From positions 930,001 through 994,000 of the forward strand of contig JAJTUQ010000008.1 in the NCBI GenBank assembly GCA_021399445.1: 64,000 bases of DNA, written 5' to 3'. This document shows positions 57,480-64,000 of this stretch, one piece after another. Position 1 is the stretch's first letter; every line of letters starts with the position of its first letter. A model generated the notes under the pieces. That model made no database searches and was not told the DNA's origin. It saw only the letters and a program-made list of their open reading frames with translations. The translations under genes were made by a program, and so were the position numbers. This DNA is from Xylogone sp. PMI_703 (lineage: Eukaryota; Ascomycota; Leotiomycetes).

Positions 57480-57802
57480 CTTACCACATCTTTCACACAT
57501 GTAAGGCTTCTCACCAGTATGAACTCAATAGTAGGTGGTTAATGCTGACCGTAATGAACTGCTTGCTGCAGCCAGGATAATCGCAGACATACGCTCTAGG
57601 AGAGTATTAGTAAACGTGATACTGTACAAGTCCGAATGAGTAAGTTACCGTGTCGTGCCAGAACACTACGTCTCGCGAATCCTTTACCACATGTGCTGCA
57701 AGACAGAGCTTTCTGTACAGGATTATCTCCCCGAGATGGATGATCTAAGGTTTGATTGCCGATAGTGACTTGTGGGGGTACCAAGCGTGAAAATTTACTC
57801 AC
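57480..57802 (-). pseudogene. C2H2 zinc-finger relic
   Basis: On the minus strand: CSTCGKGFARRSVLARH, a probable intron, then YVCDYPGCSKQFITVS, a shift of about two bases, then a TGA where VHTGEKPYMCERCGK expects an arginine codon. The nonsense codon and a His-to-Tyr change are both C-to-T type. It is a fragment of a multi-finger transcription factor. Confidence 0.55.
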
Positions 57803-58460
57803 TGCCCGTAGGCAGATTTTCCAATGTTGTCAAACAAGTTTGCAGATCAGTCAAGTCGCGGCGCCAAACTTTGCGGGCACTTCCCGTTACGGCAATATAT
57901 TTGTGCACCAGCCACTTCAAACCAATGGATCTAATGACGCAGTGTCATCAAGCGGAGGCCATGAAAGTATGTTGCTTAATAGGTATGTTGTCGAGATGCT
58001 CTCATCTTGAAACAGCTAGAACTTACGCTAAGGTTTTACCTAGGTTTTAGTAGGATTGAACCTTCGGCGTAACCCTCGCCTGCGGGTGGGCGGATTGAAC
58101 CCTGCCTATGCTCCTCCGCATGAGAACAGCCTATTTCCCAACCTGTAAACAAACACACGAAGAAAATGAGACAACTCGTTCCTAGTCATTCCTAGTCATT
58201 CTGATGATTAATAAGTTTAGATCACCACCAAGATGAGTTTTGCCTAAAATCTTGCAGCAGTAACTAGGCATTTTCCGCAACTATTATTAGGACGAAAGGA
58301 TGTGGGCCAGGCTACCTTACAAATTTTTTTTACTCCGTACCGCGATCTAAAAAAGCTGAACACGGCTAAGGATAACCATTTTTTAAGGGACGGTCTCATA
58401 TTCTCAAGTACGCGGCTACGATGGGCCGAGGAAGGCGGCGGTCGCGCTGGGTGAGACCCT
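57803..58460. other. Intergenic, no gene recognised
   Basis: It contains GGATTGAACC twice (58052-58061 and 58092-58101) within about 50 bp. This resembles a reversed T-loop but no cloverleaf can be built. Confidence 0.35.
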
Positions 58461-58790
58461 TCATTACACAAATGTACCGAATACTTACAAAAGGATGTGC
58501 AGACTCCTCTCACCAAGTCACAGAACTTCACCCAGAAACTCGAGAAGTTCCATCATTGCAAAGGCTTCAGTCAGACTCCTAGTGGGCCTCTGAACCTGTT
58601 AAAACTTCGAACTGCAGTGCAAGAAATGGGTGGATATGAACACGTCTGCGATCGAAAAAATCGGCCTCAGATTGCAAGGATCGTTGGTTCACCTTCCAGG
58701 GCCACTCCGCAAGAATTAAGGTGTGCTTATGGTATGTGGATAGATCCATATATTAAGGAAAGAGCAAGAATGCCTCAGAATGAGCGGTCA
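58461..58790 (+). pseudogene. ARID-domain fragment of a JARID/KDM5-like gene
   Basis: The frame FTQKLEKFHHCKGFSQTPSG, LLKLRTAVQEMGGYEHVCDR, IARIVGSPSRATPQELRCAY, WIDPYIKE matches the ARID/BRIGHT fold as found in JARID-type histone demethylases. A CRC/CxxC segment follows where a PHD finger would start, then family character is lost. No JmjN or JmjC is present. A detached fragment. Confidence 0.55.
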
Positions 58791-58968
58791 TGTCAAGGCA
58801 CACTTCGATGTAAGGTTTGTGAGTATTTTGCGGTGAAGACCGAGATTTCGATTGTGAGAGCCGAGTTTTCGATTGTAGAGGATCATAGATTACACATGGC
58901 TATACACTGCTATGTAAAACGCAAAGTATTGAGCGCAAATGACAAACGGCAAATCCGTCATTACTTCA

Positions 58969-59260
58969 ATCATTCCCGTGACAAGTGGCACACTTCGAGT
59001 AAAGTAACCTGTTTAACCTCGTGGGAGTTACGGCTAATTTGATTTTTATCGTTCTTTGGCATCACCCCCGGGTATGACCTTGATTCGTGCTCAGCATCTA
59101 TGGAATCTTGCTAACTGTATTCAGAAGATTAACGGGTATATTAGTAGAAGAAAAAGCACAAGTCCATGTTGCTGTGAACATTTCTGGGCATGATTCCGAA
59201 GGAGGGAATGCTCGCCACAATAGCCGCCAGTTGGAGGGGATAGAAATGATTTCTCCAGTT
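58969..59260. repeat. Dispersed repeat, copy B
   Basis: Direct copy of 32982-33252. Copies differ by substitutions and small gaps. Confidence 0.85.
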
Positions 59261-59455
59261 CTCGCTCCCACCCCTCTCAACTCCTCCGGCAAATTGGACT
59301 CGTGCAATATTCTACCTTTGTCTGATTTCCACATTGAGATGGATTCCCCAGATATGTTAGCTGGCCAAATATCTGCTGATAGCGATGAATGTTTACGCCC
59401 CCTCGACGTAGATAGATTGGAAGATTTGGTAGAGGATTTGTTTATATATAAGTAG
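59087..59455 (+). other. Open frame overlapping dispersed repeat B
   Basis: 122 codons ending LRPLDVDRLEDLVEDLFIYK, acidic and coding-like at the 3' end. The 5' third lies in the repeat shared with 33.0-33.25 kb. Possibly the last exon of a decayed gene; family unknown. Confidence 0.28.
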
Positions 59456-59879
59456 AGAAAGTTGATCGCATTACACAACATTATGAAAACGCAATTACGC
59501 TCTTCATTCTGTTGGTGCAAGGCACCGCTAGCAACGTAGGAGTGAAGTTTCAGGGAATTTGTGTACTTTAGCACGGAAAGAGATACAGTACCTATTTAGA
59601 TATGAAGCTTGGTGCGTAATTTTGGTGTACAGGACTTGAGAAGCGCAAATTATAAATCCACTACTGTAATCTCCTTCGTTCTTCTCGGAAATACACTCTA
59701 ACACGTAACAACTCAACGATATCCTTCCACGCCGTGTAAGTTGGCGGCGTCCTTGACTAATTCACAAAGATGGTCTCCTTTATCGTTCGTTGGGAAATGT
59801 AAGTTTGCGTGCAAATACGCCTCGACTACAGAAAACTATCGAAACTACCCCTGGAACACTCTTTCCGAAGAGTCACCAC

Positions 59880-61487
59880 GTCTGTGATTGGGAAACCCGC
59901 AGTTGGTGCTGACAAATTGTCTTCAGATGCTGAAGGATTTGACCCCACCACCTTTTCCTGAGCTACTGTATGCGATTGAAGTGCTTGTTAGGCCTCCTCT
60001 GCTGTTAACAAGCCATTTTGAGGTATTAACTTTTTAGATCTTTTAGATTTTTGCTGTAAAGATTAAACAGCGTTCTTCAATTACTGTACTTCTTTGGTCA
60101 AAAATATCTGGTTATGCAAGATCTCCTCGAACTCCTTAATCAATTGCTGTAAGGCCGCTCTAGTAGGTGTAAAAGGGTTATTCTTACATTGTTTGAGCAT
60201 AGATTAAATCGCTTCATATTGCTTTTGTAATTGAATTGAATTGTGAAATGTCTCAGGGACCCAAGGTACATCAGTATTGCTATAAGCACTCCCAGGGGGG
60301 GTAATAGTCTCCTCCACTTTTATACGTAATTTAGATAATACATGGCTGGGATTGTATGGAATCAAGCCTGTTTCTGTAAATCCTTGACGAATATTATTCT
60401 CTGAAAAAGTGGCTTAACGTATAATTGAATATATATCCAAGAAATCAAGCTTATTAATATAGTGAATGTATTGTCGCATTTTGCCTTTTATCATGGTACT
60501 ATATAATCACTTCAAAACAGCAAAACAATTCATATCTAAAGGTTGAAGAATATAAGATGAGTGTGGAGGTATACAAGCCATAATTATCTTGTTCTGGAGA
60601 CAATACTAATCAAACTGAAGAGTCATATGGCTCTTATAGCCGTCAAGAATTAGTATACGATATTGACTTTTCGTACAAGATCTGGTGTATGGATTAAAGG
60701 TTTTTTGAAGTTATTCAAAGCTAATATCATTGTTTGTCTAGTCATTATCACTTACAGTAAGTCTCTAACCTTATAGTAAGTTATTATATTATTCCTTAAG
60801 AGTTCTTTTGCCTTTGAGAATAATCACAGGTAGTATTGCCCATTCAGTGACGTTTACTGCTTCAATTACAGTAACCTACTTTTTATTACTAGGTTGTAGA
60901 AGCGGAGACTTGCCAAAATAATCAAAAGATATAATTACTTTAGTAATAACAATTATACCTATAATAAAGCTAATCTCGTCAAAATTATAAATATCCTTAT
61001 CTAAAATCTTATATTCAGCTTTAAGTACTAATATTTATTCAAACTACTGTTGAATAATCTTCGGATCTTCATATTTAACTTGTTTATAGTTATATTGACG
61101 TATATATTCAGTTTTGAGATCAGGATAATACTTTATATAGTCATTGAACCAATTCTTGCTCACAGGAGATGAAGGAGTAAATTTACCATGTTCAGAAATC
61201 AACAAATTAATTATTGCTTGTATACCTGAAGATTTAGGGGGTAATTTGCGTTTTCCCATAGAGATTATCCATTGCTTTAACGATTACTCTTCTGTTTGAG
61301 TCATTCTGAAGCTTTTGTTGTAGGTGGTTGCTATTTGGACCCGGCCTTTCAAACGCGCATTGAGTGTTGTACGAGGGACGTCATAAATATGTGCTGTACT
61401 TCGAACAGACGTGATTTGTTGACTTTTTATCGCGTTTATAGTTAAAAGGATTCTCCCTTCTTGCTCTGGAGGTGGCAATTTAGGCAT
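59880..61487 (-). pseudogene. pogo/Fot1-like transposase relic
   Basis: Reading from 61487: PEQEGRILLTINAIKSQQIT...VPRTTLNARLKG (helix-turn-helix), KNWFNDYIKYYPDLKTEYI, YNFDEI (first catalytic Asp region), LILDGYKSHMTLQFD (second Asp region), IPPHSSYILQPLDMNCFAVL, and a C-terminal PQNGLLTAEEA...ALQSHTV. Many TAA/TAG codons interrupt it and the segment is strongly AT-rich, in keeping with mutation by C-to-T changes. Fot1-type elements insert at TA. This copy is dead. Confidence 0.78.
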
Positions 61488-61999
61488 TTGATGTGTTGTG
61501 GTTGAATAATAATTGAGTAAAGTTGGTGGTGTTCATAGAATTGGTGTTTTGGTAAAAAGGTGGTCCGACCGACCGGGAATTACGTTATGCCTCCGTATTT
61601 CCCAATTACGTAAGCATATTCTGACACGTTTAAAGTTGAGCATTATTTACGAAATACTGTATACCGATTTATCCCCTGTAATTTAAAAGTGTGGTGTTCT
61701 TCTAGAGGCTTCCATCGAGGTGCCACGCTGAGCCGGTGATCGTTCGCATGAATCCCATCACCAACACGAGTAAATGAGGTGAAAGCTCCTACAGAGGTCC
61801 GGTTACAACTGTAGATATTTGTTAGTCTTAAGATTTTGCATAAGTTGAATCATTCAACCTAACTGACTTATTATACAGAATTTTGAATCTGTGCTGACAA
61901 TATAATATAATTAACAAACCCATAATTTTCTAAAGTTACCAATACAGTCTTGGAGTATCCCAACCTTTTGCTGTATCGTAGAGAATGCAATCTAGGCTT
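61488..61999. other. Flank of the pogo-like relic
   Basis: It carries 61560-61587 (inverted match to 37632-37660) and 61601-61626 (exact match to 30804-30829). These may be parts of a transposon end. No gene. Confidence 0.4.
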
Positions 62000-62420
62000 C
62001 TAGCTGACAACCAGTCTGTAATTTTCTAATAGCGCAACAACTGTGGCATGATCCCGTTCTTCTGCTCGCAAAAGTGGCGTTTGGTCATTATTATCCTTTA
62101 AGTCAATATTTGGCGTCCCTGTTAAAAGCAAGCTCTTAACAACGGCTTCATGGTCCATGGAGGCAGCCCAGAACAGCGGCGTCCTACAAACCTTATCGAT
62201 TGTGTTGACGATAACTTTGCCTGTCTCGAGGAGTAACTCTACTACGTTCACATGCCCTTTCTCTGCTGCGTACGAGAGGGGTGTCCGATTGCCTTTCTGT
62301 ATCGAATTAATCTCCACCCTATCTATCTTAAGCAGTAGCTTAACCACATCTATACCCTCCTCCTGCTACCCACGAGAGCGGCGTACAAGTTGCATCTCCA
62401 GTGGGATGACTGGCACTAGT
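62000..62420 (-). pseudogene. Ankyrin-repeat relic
   Basis: Three to four ankyrin units (GNRTPLSYAAEKGHVNVVELLL; CRTPLFWAASMDHEAVVKSL; DQTPLLRAEERDHATVVALL). Upstream the frame CTPLSWVAGGG is one base out of register (about 62360), and no N-terminal effector domain is found. These units differ from those of the HET-ankyrin gene, so it is a remnant of another ankyrin protein. Confidence 0.7.
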
Positions 62421-64000
62421 ATTGTACTATAGGACAGGGGTCTATTTCGTGCCGTTTGATATTTGAAGATTGAAGGCCTAGAGAACCTGTATCCCATGCC
62501 ACATCACTAGGAATATATACTATATATTCTGTGCATACCATGCAACATTGATGCATGATTCAATTTTACTGTTAGCCTAGAACTGTGGTAATATAATCAG
62601 TGGCAACAGAAGTGCGATAGAGACATAATTATTTGTCTAACCACTTTCAAAGGTTTTGATACCCTTCAGCAAGGTTTTTACCCCTTGTGGTACAAGAGAC
62701 AACGCCCGTATTAATGTTAACAACATACTGTATACATAGGTTCCTGAGATCAGAGATACCACAACCCGTTTCTAAATGAGCCATTCCGTCTTTCAAATAT
62801 CCAACACCGTTATAATGCAATACCTTTCTCGGGAGGCCTACATTTCGATTGATTCAATTTCCAGACTCAATTCCAACCTTATACCCTTTTTTTTTAAAAA
62901 AAAAAAACCACAAAGAGTACCCCTGTATTCTTTCTCTAGAGTTCGACTCTGTGGTGCGACGCGCTATATTCTCCTCGAGGAAGCAACAATTAGTCAAGTG
63001 TCGGTCGAGGAATACCAGCAAGGTCGGCAGCTTCGCCTGCATTCTCCTCGGATAGGAGTGCCAAATGAATGACACCTTCTCTGCTGTATTTCTGTGCGTC
63101 GCGGAATTCTCTCTCAGCAGTTGTTGGGTAAATCATGTCGATGACCATCGTGATTCGTGAAATCCTAGTTCGAAATTGAGAGAGAACTCCAAATGCCTTA
63201 GAATGTTTGTGTAAAGGTCTTCTGTCGCGGATCGCTCTAATAATTAAATCAGTTCATTTATTTCTGCACGCGCCGCATCAACTTATAGCACCACGTATTT
63301 TAAGAGGTATTCGTAGGACGGGGCTTTAGGAGACTTATTAGTCCTGATAGAAAAAAGAGATGTCAAGGGCATCTCGCTTAGCCAGCCATGTGACACGTTC
63401 CCAGGCATCCATTAGATGAAAAGCCGGTTGTCGAATTCTACCGTTCAGTACACACTATTGGTTATTAGGCGCTCCTGGTAACTTGACCCTTGGAAGGGCT
63501 TCAGTGGGGCCTGAGTGGGCTGTCACCCATTTCTTATTGTGACCAATGATGGAGGAAAGCTGTGAAGGAAAGCTGCCGCCAGACAGCAAAAAGATACACG
63601 TGGCCATACAATTTTAATGACCAGCTCAACCAGCGGAGGTTATTATTAAAGGCTTAACGTTATGACCAAACGCAATTGCAAGAAATGCTTTCTTAGGTAT
63701 TATAGTGGAATTGACGGCACCGTGCCGTAGCATGATGCCACGTTTATCACCAGCGGCCCGAGCCCTCTAACTCGTTTAATGAACCTGGACTACAGAATTC
63801 GAATACCTATGAGGAAGAATTAAATGATTATAACATGGATCAGTTCTTTACCGACGAGAGGTGAAGCGGAATTCAATCAAAAGGATATTTATTGTATATG
63901 TAAAATGTAGCAAAAGGTCATTACGAGTAGCTAATTTTCAATTTCTAATTTTGGCCACTTATGTATGGTCGCACAAAATAGTATTCACGCGTACAAATAT
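62421..64000. other. Right-edge region without a supported gene
   Basis: A run of T followed by A (62887-62907) is the only notable structure. A coding-like 3' fragment (NSNTYEEELNDYNMDQFF, ending about 63862) may be the tail of a lost gene on the plus strand. Confidence 0.35.

Noticed and set aside
58040..58110. Possible tRNA (GGTTCAATCC occurs twice on the minus strand)
   Set aside because: No acceptor stem, D arm or anticodon arm pairs around either copy.
62885..62910. T-run/A-run palindrome as a terminator or poly(A) signal
   Set aside because: No adjacent gene in either direction; a retroposon tail or slippage is equally possible.
1..64000. Starship-type captain (DUF3435) or reverse transcriptase genes
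   Set aside because: No tyrosine-recombinase or RT motifs were seen in any frame examined; only a solo LTR remains of retroelements.

Overview
The window looks like an accessory, gene-poor stretch of a filamentous ascomycete genome (Pezizomycotina). The signs are short introns (about 42-70 nt, a few longer) with GTATGT/GTAAGT-type donors and CTAAC/CTAAT branch points, HET-domain genes, fungus-specific families (Gti1/Pac2 WOPR, BCS1-like AAA ATPases, homeobox-plus-C2H2 factors), and degenerate transposons whose copies differ mainly by C-to-T and G-to-A changes. A narrower placement is not supported. No rRNA, tRNA, CRISPR array or replication origin was seen.

Layout. At 0.4-3.3 kb lies a HET-NB-ARC-TPR gene with a one-base frameshift. 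At 3.7-6.4 kb is a DDE (IS630/Tc1-mariner-like) transposon carrying an extra convergent gene; a second, decayed copy sits at 26.5-29.2 kb. At 8.2-10.7 kb a small three-exon gene is divergent from a BAH-PHD gene, followed by an unrecognised gene (11.4-12.5 kb) and a TPR relic. At 14.4-16.7 kb is an ATP-dependent DNA ligase pseudogene split by a 222-bp solo LTR. At 17.5-21.4 kb a WOPR regulator faces away from a homeobox-C2H2 factor. A membrane-protein gene (22.8 kb), a HET-WD40 gene (24.7 kb) and a HET-ankyrin gene (31.0 kb) follow. At 33.4-35.9 kb is a CK1-like pseudokinase fused to an EST1-type domain. After a sparse 4.5 kb come a BCS1-like ATPase (40.8-42.6 kb), a paralogue of the three-exon gene (43.9 kb) and a broken bromodomain gene (45.4 kb). 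At 49.2-51.4 kb is an FHA / kinase-like / APSES-like / homeodomain fusion. A BTB gene lies at 56.2 kb, with relics of C2H2, ARID, pogo/Fot1 and ankyrin genes from 57.5 kb to the end.

How the genes fit together. There is no operon-like pathway. The content falls into three groups. First, three self/non-self recognition (HET) genes, each with a different C-terminal repeat sensor (TPR, WD40, ankyrin). Second, an unusual concentration of nuclear regulatory domains (BAH, PHD, WOPR, homeodomain twice, C2H2, BTB, bromodomain and ARID fragments, EST1, FHA), two of them on predicted pseudokinases with HRD changed to HGN. Third, transposons and their scars. Many genes are broken by single events that can be read directly: one-base shifts, a four-base TA-type footprint, a solo LTR with target-site duplication, and in-frame stops. 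The region therefore appears to be a fast-decaying compartment of duplicated regulatory and incompatibility genes. That interpretation is inference; the gene structures are worked out from the sequence by hand.
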